Source of the DNA: Deltaproteobacteria bacterium | GTDB taxonomy: Bacteria; Bdellovibrionota; FAC87; UBA2466 | DNA length: 64,000 nt | Assembly (NCBI GenBank): GCA_016196825.1 | Contig: JACPWY010000051.1 | Span: 1 to 64,000, forward strand | Reading direction: 5' to 3' | In this document: in pieces, positions 8,422-17,499 of the stretch | Position numbering within the stretch: the stretch's first letter is position 1 | How the letters are laid out: every line of letters begins with the position of its first letter | The notes under the pieces: generated by a model | Database searches by the model: none | What the model was told of the DNA's origin: nothing | Seen by the model: only the letters and a program-made list of their open reading frames with translations | Program-made: the position numbers and the translations under genes

Positions 8422-9069
8422 ATGTGGTATGACGGCCCACAAATGAAGCTCGTCAACTCGAAGGAAAATCCGCCCCTTCCGCAGATTATTTTGGCGTCGC
8501 AGTCACCTCGGCGGCGGCAGATCTTGGAGAGTCTGGGCTTGAGCTTCGCCAGCTTCTCGCCCGACGTGGAGGAGGTCAATCCCACTGCCCACAATATCGA
8601 TGATTTGATTCAGGAGAACGCCTATCGCAAGGCGCTCAAAGTCTCCCAAACCGTCACGCGCTCAACAGACATTGTTGTGGCGGCTGATACTCTCGTGCTG
8701 GTGGATGGTGTGGTCGTGACAAAGCCTGAGTCTCCCGAAGACGGGCGTTTCATCCTGAAGACGTTTTCGGGGCGGGCTCAGACGGTCGTTTCGGGGCTTG
8801 TCCTCTTCTCGCATTACTACGGCATTCGAAAGTCGACCGTAAAGACTGAGATTCTCTTCCATGATCTCAACGATCAGCAGATCGATGAGTATCTCCTGAC
8901 CAAGGAGCCCTACGATAAGGCCGGTGCGTACGCTGTGCAGGGGCTAGGAGCGCTGTTCATTAAGAAGATGGAAGGCTCCTACACAAACGCGATGGGATTC
9001 CCGTTGGAGCAATTCCTGCGCGAACTGAATGCCCTTACGCAGATCCCGCTTTACCGCTTCTTCCAATGA
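8422..9069 (+). CDS. maf: Maf-family nucleoside triphosphate pyrophosphatase
   Basis: 215 residues. Maf proteins hydrolyse dTTP/UTP or modified nucleotides to the monophosphate. The signature ILASQSPRRRQIL is followed by VVAADTLV with the catalytic aspartate, KPESPEDGR, and the GAYAVQGLGALFIKK segment. ATG 8422 is chosen because AAGGG lies seven bases upstream; the frame could run back to 8326 but without family residues. It overlaps yggS by 4 bp (ATGA), indicating an operon. Divergent from carD with a 209-bp spacer. Confidence 0.93.
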   Translation: MWYDGPQMKLVNSKENPPLPQIILASQSPRRRQILESLGLSFASFSPDVEEVNPTAHNIDDLIQENAYRKALKVSQTVTRSTDIVVAADTLVLVDGVVVTKPESPEDGRFILKTFSGRAQTVVSGLVLFSHYYGIRKSTVKTEILFHDLNDQQIDEYLLTKEPYDKAGAYAVQGLGALFIKKMEGSYTNAMGFPLEQFLRELNALTQIPLYRFFQ

Positions 9070-9716
9070 CCGAAATCGCCGACAAGATTTGTCATGTGCG
9101 TGAAGTCGTCGCGAACTACTCGGATGTCACTGTCGTAGCCGTGACGAAATATCAGCCGGTGGAAAAGATCCGCACGGTGGTGCAGGCGGGATTTCTCGAT
9201 CTGGGGATCAATCACGCCCAGCAGGGGGACGAATTGGCGAAACTTTTTCCAGCCGCCCGCCGCCACTTTATTGGCCATATCCAAAGTCGCAAGGCGAGGG
9301 AGATCCTCGACTATCACCTCGTGCAGAGTCTTGACCGACTCAAAATCGTTGAGGAATGGCAGAAGCGTTGGGGCGAGAGGCCGGGGCAACGGGATGTGCT
9401 GATTGAGGTGAATATTGGCGAGGAGGCGCAAAAATCGGGTGTGTTGCCGGGAAACCTGGGTGCGTTTCTGGCCTCTCTCGCGGCCTTTTCTTTTCTTCGC
9501 GTGCGAGGCCTCATGGTGATGCCGCCCTTTCTCGAGCCATCCAGTCGGAGAGCACCCTGCTTTCAGGCAGTGAGAAAGCTCTTCGAAAAAAATCGGTCCA
9601 CCACATTCAATACTCTCTCCATGGGAACGAGCACCGATTTTGAGGTCGCATTGGCCGAGGGGAGCACCATGATCCGTCTTGGGACGATGCTATTCGGGGA
9701 GAGGGCGGCGCTCTAG
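9066..9716 (+). CDS. YggS/PROSC-type pyridoxal phosphate homeostasis protein
   Basis: 216 residues, at the short end of the family. It binds PLP through the lysine in VAVTKYQP (about residue 28) and helps to buffer intracellular PLP. The FIGHIQSRK strand and the C-terminal phosphate-binding stretch (SMGTSTDFEVALAEGST, IRLGTMLFGER) are diagnostic. The usual GENYVQE motif is replaced by GINHAQQGD, an uncommon variant. The start overlaps the maf stop. Confidence 0.93.
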   Translation: MTEIADKICHVREVVANYSDVTVVAVTKYQPVEKIRTVVQAGFLDLGINHAQQGDELAKLFPAARRHFIGHIQSRKAREILDYHLVQSLDRLKIVEEWQKRWGERPGQRDVLIEVNIGEEAQKSGVLPGNLGAFLASLAAFSFLRVRGLMVMPPFLEPSSRRAPCFQAVRKLFEKNRSTTFNTLSMGTSTDFEVALAEGSTMIRLGTMLFGERAAL

Positions 9717-10006
9717 GCCGCCTTGGCCCTTTTCTTGACTCGAATCCATTTTCCAGAAGTATCCCGCCGCCAGAGACGCCCTTTCTTCTCGTCGTCGAGA
9801 GCCGATCTCAGATCTTTCATGGTTTGGGCGTCAAATCGAACATCGGAGGACTCTAGAAGAGCTTCATAATCCTCCAAAGGAACAAGAGCGCTGATCGCTT
9901 CCCCATCTCTGGTTAATAAGTAAGCGTTTCCTTCATCATTAACCTTTCTCACTAATTCGAGAAGAGTGGCTTTCGCTTTGCTAATCGATATTGTTTTGTG
10001 GCGCAT
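9713..10006 (-). CDS. Orphan Phd/YefM-type antitoxin
   Basis: 97 residues from ATG 10006, which has GGAGG upstream. The N-terminal DNA-binding part matches Phd/YefM (ISISKAKATLLELV, then YLLTRDGEAISALVPLEDYEAL). Such proteins repress their own operon and neutralise a RelE/Doc/PIN-type toxin. No toxin gene is adjacent: downstream is the convergent yggS end, with a 4-bp overlap, and upstream is a lipoprotein. The basic C-terminal tail (GRLWRRDTSGKWIRVKKR) is longer than usual and may be where a toxin was bound, or it may have a new role. Confidence 0.8.
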   Translation of the reverse strand: MRHKTISISKAKATLLELVRKVNDEGNAYLLTRDGEAISALVPLEDYEALLESSDVRFDAQTMKDLRSALDDEKKGRLWRRDTSGKWIRVKKRAKAA

Positions 10007-10122
10007 ATCAATGTCCTCCGTAAACGGCGCTTCTGTGCTCAATGATCAAGACCAACGAGTCAATTGCCGATGGCGGGCCCGGTAGCCTTGGATCGAAGGC
10101 CGAGGCAAATGGATGTGCGGGA

Positions 10123-10701
10123 TCAACGAGCATCGGTGAACGTGCAGCTAAAGTCCCCTCGCGCACTGGCACGGGTGTCGAGTCCGTCCATTGAGTATAG
10201 ATCGCTGCAGGAGAATGTCCCAGCCAAGCGAGAACTTTGGACGCCCACGGACACCGCGCATGTTGTGGGAACGGGTCGAGTCGAGAGCGCGCCCTTATTC
10301 ATGTAGGATTCAGTTGGGTTCAAAAAAATGCTGAGACCTTGGTCTATCCCCCTAATATTGAACCACTGAGTGCCCGAGGTCAGAGTGCTTGTGACGGGGT
10401 ACAGGAGGAGGTTAAAAGAGCGGCCGTCCTGGCCAATCCTCACATCCAGCACGTTCCCGGAAGCGGCGGCGCTGTATTCCAAACTGCAATTTGAGGCACC
10501 GATGGCAGGCTGACTCTGAAATGATTGTGATTGGTTGTTGAGAAACACGTTAGCAGTGTCGAGAGAATTTTGGGGACTAAAACCCGGGGTCGGTATGGTG
10601 GGAGTAGTAGGTGTCTCTGGCGGCCCGATGGGGACCTTCGCGCAGTGAGCAAGGGCGAGAGCGACCAGGATTCCTAAAAGCGGACGTGTGATCAGTGACA
10701 T
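10123..10701 (-). CDS. Putative lipoprotein
   Basis: 192 residues from ATG 10701, preceded by GGAGG at good spacing. The N-terminus (MSLITRPLLGILVALALAHC) looks like a lipoprotein signal with Cys20, but histidine at -1 of the lipobox is unusual. A Pro/Thr linker follows, then a region with several cysteines (SNCSLEY, PTTCAVSV, TFSCSDLY, DFSCTF) that probably forms disulfides. No family recognised. A longer frame to 10830 exists but has no ribosome-binding site. Confidence 0.6.
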   Translation of the reverse strand: MSLITRPLLGILVALALAHCAKVPIGPPETPTTPTIPTPGFSPQNSLDTANVFLNNQSQSFQSQPAIGASNCSLEYSAAASGNVLDVRIGQDGRSFNLLLYPVTSTLTSGTQWFNIRGIDQGLSIFLNPTESYMNKGALSTRPVPTTCAVSVGVQSSRLAGTFSCSDLYSMDGLDTRASARGDFSCTFTDAR

Positions 10702-10845
10702 CTTCCAACCTCCAGGCGGGGTCAAGCAAGCGGTGTGCCATGAAACCGCGGACCATTCGTGCGTGGGAGGCTCGTCGGGAAGTGGGTGCGGCTGCCGAAT
10801 TATGTCAAAGTCGGACATTTTGTGGCTCACGGCCAGGGATCTCCA

Positions 10846-13800
10846 TTACACGCCGAGGCGGGAGGAGAGGAGCTCGATTTCGCGGAGGAGGGTTTTCCAG
10901 TCGGCTTCGGGGGCGTCGAAGACAAATTTTTGGTCGGGGGTGATGGAGTAGATTTTGGGATTTCTTTGGATGAGCTTCACTAGCTTTTCGGGGCTTGCCG
11001 GTGTGGTGGGGGCAAATTGCAGAGAAGTTTTCTTGGGGCCGCAGCTCATACGGATCACATGCAAAGTTTTCAATTGGAGTTTGAGGTACATGAGGCCGAT
11101 GAGGTTCATCACCTCTTCGGGTGGTGTGCCAAAGCGGTCGCGGAGCTCGCTTTCAAATTCGGTGATGGCGTCGGGCGAATTAATTGAGGAAAGACGGCGG
11201 TAGAGGGCCACGCGCTCGCCGATGTCGGGGAGGTAGGCCTCGGGAAAGAACGCGGGGATTCTCAAATTAATATCGGGCTCGATATCGACCTTGGGTTCTC
11301 GGCCCTGGAGATCCTGAATCGCCTCTTCCAAGAGTTCAAAATATAGGTCGGTGCCGACAGCATTCAGGTGGCCCGACTGTTGATCGCCGAGGAGATCCCC
11401 CGCGCCGCGGGAATCGAGATCTTGGCTTGCGATCTGAAAGCCGCTGCCGAGATCGCTGTAGCGCTGCATGACCTGGAGGCGTTCCTTGGCGTCCTTCGTG
11501 ATCAGATTTTCGGCGGGGATGAGGAGATAACAATAGGCTCTTCGGTCGGCGCGACCTACGCGGCCGCGGAGCTGGTAGAGCTGCGCAAGGCCAAACTGAT
11601 CGGCGCGATCGATGACAATTGTGTTGGCGCGCGGATTATCGAGACCCGACTCCACGATGGCCGTTGTGACCAGCACCTGAAAATCATTTTGGAAAAAACC
11701 AATCATGCTCTTCTCAAGCTCCTCGGGTTCGACCTGGCCGTGGACAACTTGGAAGCGCAGCGACGGAAAGAGCTCGCGGAGCTCATCGGCAATGCCATAG
11801 ATGGTCTCAATGCGGTTGTGGACGTAATAGACCTGGCCGTCGCGGGCGAGCTCATTGCTCACGGCCTCCTTGAGCACCTCGATGTCATGGCGACACACAA
11901 AGGTCCTGACGCTCAGTCGATCGGGTGGCGGTGTGGTGATGATCGAGATATCCATGATGCCCGCCATCGCCATATTGAGGGTGCGCGGGATGGGCGTCGC
12001 GGTCATGGAGAGGACGTGCACCGCTTCGGATAGCTTCTTGAGGCGCTCTTTGTGGATCACGCCAAATCGGTGCTCCTCGTCGACGACGAGAAGGCCGAGA
12101 TGTTTGAATGTGAAATCACTCGAGAGCAGGCGGTGTGTGCCGATCAGGATATCGATCTTGCCCTCGGATAGTTGGCCGAGAGTGCTCTTGATCTGCGCGG
12201 AATTACGGAGGCGCGAGATCATGTCGCAGCGGATCCCGGTGTTTTTGAAGCGCTTGATGAATGTCTCGTAGTGTTGGAACGCAAGAATAGTCGTGGGGAC
12301 GAGGATTGCGACCTGTCTCCCCTGCGAGGCGATTCGATAAGCGGCGCGCATGGCGATCTCGGTTTTGCCATAGCCCACATCTCCACAGAGAAGCCGGTTC
12401 ATTGGATGGGACTTCAAGAGGTCATGATTGACATCTTCAATGGCCTTAAGCTGATCGGGGGTTTCATCGAAGGGGAACTCCATTTCAAATTGATCGTAAT
12501 CGCCCTCAGGCGCACGGCAGGGTTCGATCGGAATGGATTTGCGCTTGGCATGCGTTTCCAGAAACTGGGCCGCGAGCTGTGCCACGGCCTTTTTCGCTTT
12601 CGACTTAGTCTTGGCCCAGCGATCGCCGCCGAGCTTGTCGATCACAGGGGGCGCCGCCTCGGCCGAGGAAAATTTCTGGACGACGTTGAGTCGATAGACC
12701 GGCACGTAGAGCTTGTCCCGATCCTTGTATTCGATGACCAGGTAGTCGTTGGGAATGCCTAGGAAATCTCGTGATTGAAGCCCGAGGTATTTTCCGATGC
12801 CGTGGTCCTTGTGGACGACGTAGTCATTTAGCTTGAGCTCACGGAGTGCCGCCAGATTCTGAGCGGCATTCTTTTTCGATGATTGAAGGCCGGCCCGCTT
12901 CTTCTTTCCAAAGACCGCCTCTTCGCTGATCACCAGCAACTTGAGATCGGGGTAGAGCGAGCTGTGCGTAATGTAGCCCTGCCAAATATGGATCTTCTGA
13001 AAATCGAGCTGGAGCGCGGCCGGATAGGCCCCCTGGTTTTCGGTGTGGAGTTCACTGAAGAGGCGATAAGTGCCCAGCAGGGATCGGATGCGCTCGGCAT
13101 GAAGTTGCGTGTGGCAGACGAGCTGGATGCGGTACCCCTGATCAATCCAGTCATGGAGGCGCTTGGCCAGTGCCTCAAGGGGAAGTTTGGCCTCCGAGGC
13201 CGAGGGGGCGGAAAAATTGAGGGATTCAATCGCCAGAGAGTTGGGATCGCTGGCTCCCTGGAAGTTTTGGAAGACTCGACAGGAACGTTGATTGAGCCAA
13301 GTTCTTAGTTCGCCAGGCGAACAGACGAGATCTTGGAGTTCTGCGATGGGGGACGGGTGTTTTTCATATAGCGCGTGTCCAGTTTGATATTTCGGATAGT
13401 CGAACTCCATCGCGTTATCGAGAACCGTGCTGTCGTAGACCACCTGCGCGTTCGCCGGAAAATAATCATGAATGGCGGCCGACCCGCCCGACAGAATCGG
13501 GAACAGGTGATCGAATGTGGTACTGGAGGACCCTTCTTGGATTTTCATCAGCAGCTCATCGCGATCGGTCTTAGGGTAACCCAGGTTATCGAGTCGCTCC
13601 TTCACGCGCGGGGCCGCGGCCTGGTAATCGCCCCCTCGCGGTGTGAGGCTCTGCTGCGCCGGAATAATGTAGGCGCTCTTCACTTCATCGAGAGAACGCT
13701 GATCGGTTGGATCAAAGAAGCGGAAGCTTTCGACGAAATCACCGAGATACTCGAGTCGAAATGGGTGAGGGTAAAGAGGGCAAAAAACGTCAATCACGCC

Positions 13801-14319
13801 GCCCCTGATCGCGTAAGTCCCCGGATCGGAGGCGTTGGGAAGAGACTGGTAGCCATTGCGAATGAGCGCATTGTTCAGTTTTTCCCGAGGCAGCTCCTCT
13901 TCGACCGTCACCGTCAGTGTGGAGTTGAGGAATTGGTCCGGTGGAATTGCCTTCTGGAGCATGGCTCCTACGGTTGTCACGTAGAGCGCGGGTGCACTGT
14001 CGTTGAGAAGATGGAAAAGCGCGCGGTTTCTTTCCCACGTGTCTTCGGGGCTAGGCAGAATATTTCGGTGGAAATCAAAATCGAGTGTGGGGATATAACG
14101 GACGGTAGCCTGCGATCCCGCAAAAAATCGAAAATTGTCGAGAGCGTTCCTGGCCTCGCCGCGCGTTCCAAAGATCGCGATGAGTGGGCCTTTTGCCTGC
14201 CGAAGAAGGGCCGCAAGAACAAGAGCTTTGCCCAGGTCGTCGAGCCCCACGAACTTTTCAGGCACACCTCCGCCCGAATGTGGGTCAGACAACCAATGCT
14301 CAATCGACCGTTCGGACAC
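10846..14319 (-). CDS. mfd: Transcription-repair coupling factor Mfd
   Basis: 1157 residues, normal length. Mfd removes RNA polymerase stalled at DNA damage and recruits UvrA. Domains in order: UvrB-like N-terminus (to about 350), the RNA polymerase-interaction domain of CarD type (LNDYVVHKDHGIGKYLGL, near 490), the SF2 translocase with Walker A GDVGYGKTE (near 640) and DEEHRFGV (near 745), helicase motif VI (QLRGRVGRADRRAYCYLL), and the C-terminal autoinhibitory D7 domain. The start is GTG 14319 without an obvious ribosome-binding site, so it is less certain than the rest. Followed by a lipoprotein gene 144 bp downstream. Confidence 0.97.
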   Translation of the reverse strand: MSERSIEHWLSDPHSGGGVPEKFVGLDDLGKALVLAALLRQAKGPLIAIFGTRGEARNALDNFRFFAGSQATVRYIPTLDFDFHRNILPSPEDTWERNRALFHLLNDSAPALYVTTVGAMLQKAIPPDQFLNSTLTVTVEEELPREKLNNALIRNGYQSLPNASDPGTYAIRGGVIDVFCPLYPHPFRLEYLGDFVESFRFFDPTDQRSLDEVKSAYIIPAQQSLTPRGGDYQAAAPRVKERLDNLGYPKTDRDELLMKIQEGSSSTTFDHLFPILSGGSAAIHDYFPANAQVVYDSTVLDNAMEFDYPKYQTGHALYEKHPSPIAELQDLVCSPGELRTWLNQRSCRVFQNFQGASDPNSLAIESLNFSAPSASEAKLPLEALAKRLHDWIDQGYRIQLVCHTQLHAERIRSLLGTYRLFSELHTENQGAYPAALQLDFQKIHIWQGYITHSSLYPDLKLLVISEEAVFGKKKRAGLQSSKKNAAQNLAALRELKLNDYVVHKDHGIGKYLGLQSRDFLGIPNDYLVIEYKDRDKLYVPVYRLNVVQKFSSAEAAPPVIDKLGGDRWAKTKSKAKKAVAQLAAQFLETHAKRKSIPIEPCRAPEGDYDQFEMEFPFDETPDQLKAIEDVNHDLLKSHPMNRLLCGDVGYGKTEIAMRAAYRIASQGRQVAILVPTTILAFQHYETFIKRFKNTGIRCDMISRLRNSAQIKSTLGQLSEGKIDILIGTHRLLSSDFTFKHLGLLVVDEEHRFGVIHKERLKKLSEAVHVLSMTATPIPRTLNMAMAGIMDISIITTPPPDRLSVRTFVCRHDIEVLKEAVSNELARDGQVYYVHNRIETIYGIADELRELFPSLRFQVVHGQVEPEELEKSMIGFFQNDFQVLVTTAIVESGLDNPRANTIVIDRADQFGLAQLYQLRGRVGRADRRAYCYLLIPAENLITKDAKERLQVMQRYSDLGSGFQIASQDLDSRGAGDLLGDQQSGHLNAVGTDLYFELLEEAIQDLQGREPKVDIEPDINLRIPAFFPEAYLPDIGERVALYRRLSSINSPDAITEFESELRDRFGTPPEEVMNLIGLMYLKLQLKTLHVIRMSCGPKKTSLQFAPTTPASPEKLVKLIQRNPKIYSITPDQKFVFDAPEADWKTLLREIELLSSRLGV

Positions 14320-14378
14320 TTCTGGCTCAGCATCCTATCGGCTTTTTGTGAGATCATCAAAAGGGGACAAGATGAGCC

Positions 14379-14741
14379 CTAACGACTGGCCACCAGAGCG
14401 GCGAGGGCGAGGAGCGCGGGCAGCGCTTGAACAAAGAGAATTTGGCGGCTCGCGGTGGCGGCGCCATAGAGGCCTGCAACGAGAATGCAGACCAGAAAGA
14501 ATATCTTAATCTGAAAGTCCAAGGGGTCTCGGGCGTAAAGGCCCCAAACGAGACCCGCCGAGAGGAAGCCGTTGTAGAGCCCCTGATTCTTGGCCAGCGA
14601 GGCCGTTTGTTTTGCGAATTCAGAAGTGAGGCCCAGGGAGCGCCTGACTCCAGGGGTCTGCCAAAGGAACATCTCCATGATGAGAAAGTAGGCCTGAAGC
14701 GCAGCGACCAATCCGACCAGAATCTCTGCGATTACAGTCAT
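14379..14741 (-). CDS. DUF1304 membrane protein
   Basis: 120 residues with four predicted membrane helices. The family pattern is visible: EILVGLVAALQAYFLIMEMF, the short polar turn WQTPGVRRSLGL, then AKNQGLYNGFLSAGLVWGL. Function of DUF1304 is not established. ATG 14741 overlaps the gpsA stop codon as ATGA, so the two are translationally coupled. Confidence 0.88.
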   Translation of the reverse strand: MTVIAEILVGLVAALQAYFLIMEMFLWQTPGVRRSLGLTSEFAKQTASLAKNQGLYNGFLSAGLVWGLYARDPLDFQIKIFFLVCILVAGLYGAATASRQILFVQALPALLALAALVASR

Positions 14742-15739
14742 GCCCACTCCGATTTCGGGTCGCGTGCCATGAGCTCTTCGAGAGCTTTGCTGCATTTTTG
14801 GCCCTGGTAGAGAATTTTGTAAGTTTGTTCGGTGATTGGCATCTCGACTCCCAGTTGTTGGGAGAGCACGTAAGCCGATTCGGCCGTGTAAACTCCTTCG
14901 GCGACACCTCCCAGCTGTTTTTCGATATCGGCCAAGGGCTTTCCTTCGCCGAGAAGAACGCCGACCGTTCGGTTGCGTGAAAGCGGCCCGGTGCAGGTGA
15001 GGACGAGGTCGCCCATTCCCGCGAGCCCGAGGAATGTCATTGGGTCGGCCTTCATCTTTTGCGCGAGGCGCGCCATTTCGGCGACGCCGCGGTTGATGAT
15101 GGCGGCCTGGGCGTTGTAGCCGAGCTTAAGACCAGTCACGACCCCCGACCCGATCGCGATTACGTTTTTCAAGGAGCCCGCTAGCTCTACACCCCGGACA
15201 TCGTGGCCAGCGTAGACGCGGAAGTAGCGATTGTTGAAAAGTGCCTGGACTTTTTCGGCAAGGCCCGTTGTTTGACTGGCGGCGGTGATCGCGGTGGGTA
15301 ATCTTTGAGCCACTTCGGCGGCGAAACTAGGACCTGAGAGGATTGCGTAAGGAGACTTGGGCGAAAGCTGGGCGAATATCTCGCTAACCAGGAGCTGAGT
15401 GCCGACCTCGATCCCCTTGGCGGTATTGATGATCGTCTTCGTGGGCAATTCGGCCTGGTGCTGAGTCAGAACCGATCGGATCTTCTGGGCCGGAATGGCG
15501 CAGATGAGGGTGTCGGAGTGAGTGAACGCGAGCGAAAGCTCGGCCGTTGCCTTGATGTTCGAGTTGAGGGGCGTTCCTTTGAGATATTTTGGATTGAAAT
15601 GTTCGCCATTGATCGCGGCGATCACGCCGCGATCACGGCCCCAAAGTAAAACGTTATGGCCGTTGTCAGCGAGAACGTTGGCAAGAGCGGTTCCAAAACT
15701 TCCGGATCCCAGGACCGTGATATTTTCAATTTGCGCCAT
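14738..15739 (-). CDS. gpsA: NAD(P)-dependent glycerol-3-phosphate dehydrogenase
   Basis: 333 residues. It reduces dihydroxyacetone phosphate to sn-glycerol 3-phosphate for phospholipid synthesis. The Rossmann motif GSGSFGTALA lies near residue 8, followed by LLWGRD, AVFKGI-like INTAKGIEVG, the catalytic lysine region SLKNVIAIGSG and GLAGMGDLVLTCTG. ATG 15739 fits the family start, though no clear ribosome-binding site precedes it; an in-frame ATG at 15775 is possible. It is divergent from the nuo operon. Confidence 0.95.
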   Translation of the reverse strand: MAQIENITVLGSGSFGTALANVLADNGHNVLLWGRDRGVIAAINGEHFNPKYLKGTPLNSNIKATAELSLAFTHSDTLICAIPAQKIRSVLTQHQAELPTKTIINTAKGIEVGTQLLVSEIFAQLSPKSPYAILSGPSFAAEVAQRLPTAITAASQTTGLAEKVQALFNNRYFRVYAGHDVRGVELAGSLKNVIAIGSGVVTGLKLGYNAQAAIINRGVAEMARLAQKMKADPMTFLGLAGMGDLVLTCTGPLSRNRTVGVLLGEGKPLADIEKQLGGVAEGVYTAESAYVLSQQLGVEMPITEQTYKILYQGQKCSKALEELMARDPKSEWA

Positions 15740-15866
15740 GCGCCGGAGGATGCCGAAAAAACAATCGCCTGGCAAACTAGGGGGCGCATCTCAAAAATAC
15801 ATTCTGCTACGGCCGGCTGTTTGGGTTTGGCCATCCTCGGAGGGCCGCGTCAGACCTGCTTAATCA

Positions 15867-15894
15867 TTGACAATACTTCGCGTGGCACGATAAC
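15867..15894 (+). promoter_or_regulatory. Candidate sigma-70-type promoter for the nuo operon
   Basis: TTGACA (15867-15872) and GATAAC (15889-15894) with a 16-bp spacer, about 50 bp before the nuoA start. The -35 is perfect and the -10 matches four of six. This is the only good pair seen in the gpsA-nuoA gap. Confidence 0.45.
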
Positions 15895-15946
15895 TTTTTT
15901 GGCGCTGAAGTCGTAATATCAAGTATTTAGCGGAAGGCATCGGATT

Positions 15947-16357
15947 TTGGAAACGGGTTTCATCAACGCCTTTTGGTATATCCTCATTTCTGCGGCCGTT
16001 GTCCCACTGATGTTAGGAGTTGGTGCCCTTCTCAGACCAAAACAGAAATCCAAAGGCGCGGAGGCGATGGCCTACGAGTGCGGCGAAGAGCCCGTTGGAA
16101 GCGCCTGGGTCCAATTCAACATTCGCTTTTACGTCGTGGCGATCGTCTTCATTATTTTTGATGTCGAGATGGCGGCCTTTTTTCCGGTGGCCATCACCTA
16201 CAAGGACGCCGTCATGAACGGCAATGTAGCGTTGGTTTTTGGGGAGATCTTCCTTTTCGTCGGATTATTGGTGATAGGCCTCCTCTACTGCTGGGTGCGA
16301 GGCGATCTCGAGTGGGTGAAGGGACTCATGCCTACGTCCACAAGGGGTAGAGGATAG
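15947..16357 (+). CDS. nuoA: NADH-quinone oxidoreductase subunit A, cassette 1
   Basis: 136 residues, three membrane helices. NuoA is a small core subunit of the complex I membrane arm next to the quinone channel. Conserved AYECGEEPVGSA loop and FDVEMAAFFPVA are present. The start is TTG 15947, with GGAAGG nine bases upstream. It is the first gene of a 14-gene rightward run; nuoH follows directly after the stop. In canonical operons nuoB, C and D follow nuoA, but here they are absent. Confidence 0.95.
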   Translation: METGFINAFWYILISAAVVPLMLGVGALLRPKQKSKGAEAMAYECGEEPVGSAWVQFNIRFYVVAIVFIIFDVEMAAFFPVAITYKDAVMNGNVALVFGEIFLFVGLLVIGLLYCWVRGDLEWVKGLMPTSTRGRG

Positions 16358-17497
16358 ATGCAGCCATCGGCCGCATTTGCCCATGCTCTCAATGACAGCA
16401 TTGGGGTTTTGCCGTTGTGGAGTTGGGCCGCTGTCACCGCGGCTCTCGTTCTTTTCTTGTTAGCGCTGCCCTTTGCGGGCTTTGCGACCTTTATCGAGCG
16501 CCGTGTGGCGGCCTTTTTCCAGGATCGATTGGGCCCTAACCGCGTCGGCCCCGAGGGGATTTTGCAGTTTCCAGCTGATGCGGTGAAGATGCTGGCGAAA
16601 GAGGATTTTATCCCGGCCGGTGCCGATCGCTTTCTTTTTAATCTTGCGCCGCTTCTGGTGGTAGTGGGGGCGCTGAGCGCGTTTGCTGTGTTGCCTCTCG
16701 GTCGCGCATTGATTGGCGCGGATCTGAATATTGGCGTGGTCTATGTGTTGGCCGTGACGACCCTGATTCCGCCCGGAATCCTTCTGGGCTCGTGGGCCTC
16801 GCAAAATAAGTGGTCGCTTTTGGGCGGTCTTCGGGCTGCTGCCCAGATCGTATCCTATGAGATCGCGGTTGCTCTGGCGCTGGTTCCACCGATTCTCGTC
16901 AGTGGCTCGCTTCAGGTGAGCACTATTGTGGATGCGCAGGGTTGGGCCTGGGGGGCCGAGAACGCCGCCAATTATCACTTCTGGAACCTTTTTTACAACC
17001 CGTTCACTTTTGTGTCGGCGTTTGTCTTTTTCATCGCTGGGTTGGCCGAGACGAACCGAATTCCGTTTGATCTGCCGGAGGCCGAGTCGGAGCTGGTTTC
17101 GGGTTTCAACACCGAGTTTTCGGGGATGCGCTTTGGTCTCTACGCGCTCGGCGAATTTGGCGATGTCTTTGTGATGTGTGCGATGTTTACAGCGCTCTAC
17201 CTGGGCGGGTGGCAGGTGCCCTTTGTGAATCTGGAAACCTTCTGGATTGCACTTCCGGCCCTGGTGATTGCTTTGATCCATCTCACCATGTTCATGGCGA
17301 AAACTTTGTCCTTGGTTTTCATTGTGATGTGGCTCCGCTGGACGTTGCCGCGTCTGAGGGTCGATCAGCTAATGGGTCTTTGTTGGAAGGGGCTCGTGCC
17401 CATTGCGCTCTTTAATGTGGTGGGGACGGCGATCTGGATGTGGGTCTTTCACGGCCAGTCGCTGCCTCAGCTGCTGGCAAAGGCATTTTCGGGGTAG
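16358..17497 (+). CDS. nuoH: NADH-quinone oxidoreductase subunit H, cassette 1
   Basis: 379 residues, longer than E. coli NuoH (about 325), mostly by an extended N-terminus. It forms most of the quinone cavity and the E-channel. Visible signatures are FIERRVAAFFQDRLGPNRVG, AETNRIPFDLPEAESELVSG and the acidic loop FNTEFSGMRFG. The ATG abuts the nuoA stop. Its quinone-loop residues differ from cassette 2 (ALGEFGDVF versus MMAEYMNLT). Confidence 0.96.
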   Translation: MQPSAAFAHALNDSIGVLPLWSWAAVTAALVLFLLALPFAGFATFIERRVAAFFQDRLGPNRVGPEGILQFPADAVKMLAKEDFIPAGADRFLFNLAPLLVVVGALSAFAVLPLGRALIGADLNIGVVYVLAVTTLIPPGILLGSWASQNKWSLLGGLRAAAQIVSYEIAVALALVPPILVSGSLQVSTIVDAQGWAWGAENAANYHFWNLFYNPFTFVSAFVFFIAGLAETNRIPFDLPEAESELVSGFNTEFSGMRFGLYALGEFGDVFVMCAMFTALYLGGWQVPFVNLETFWIALPALVIALIHLTMFMAKTLSLVFIVMWLRWTLPRLRVDQLMGLCWKGLVPIALFNVVGTAIWMWVFHGQSLPQLLAKAFSG

Positions 17498-17499
17498 CG

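Noticed and set aside
13375..14382. Forward frame of 335 codons opposite mfd
   Set aside because: Shadow of mfd codon bias; no ribosome-binding site and no motif.
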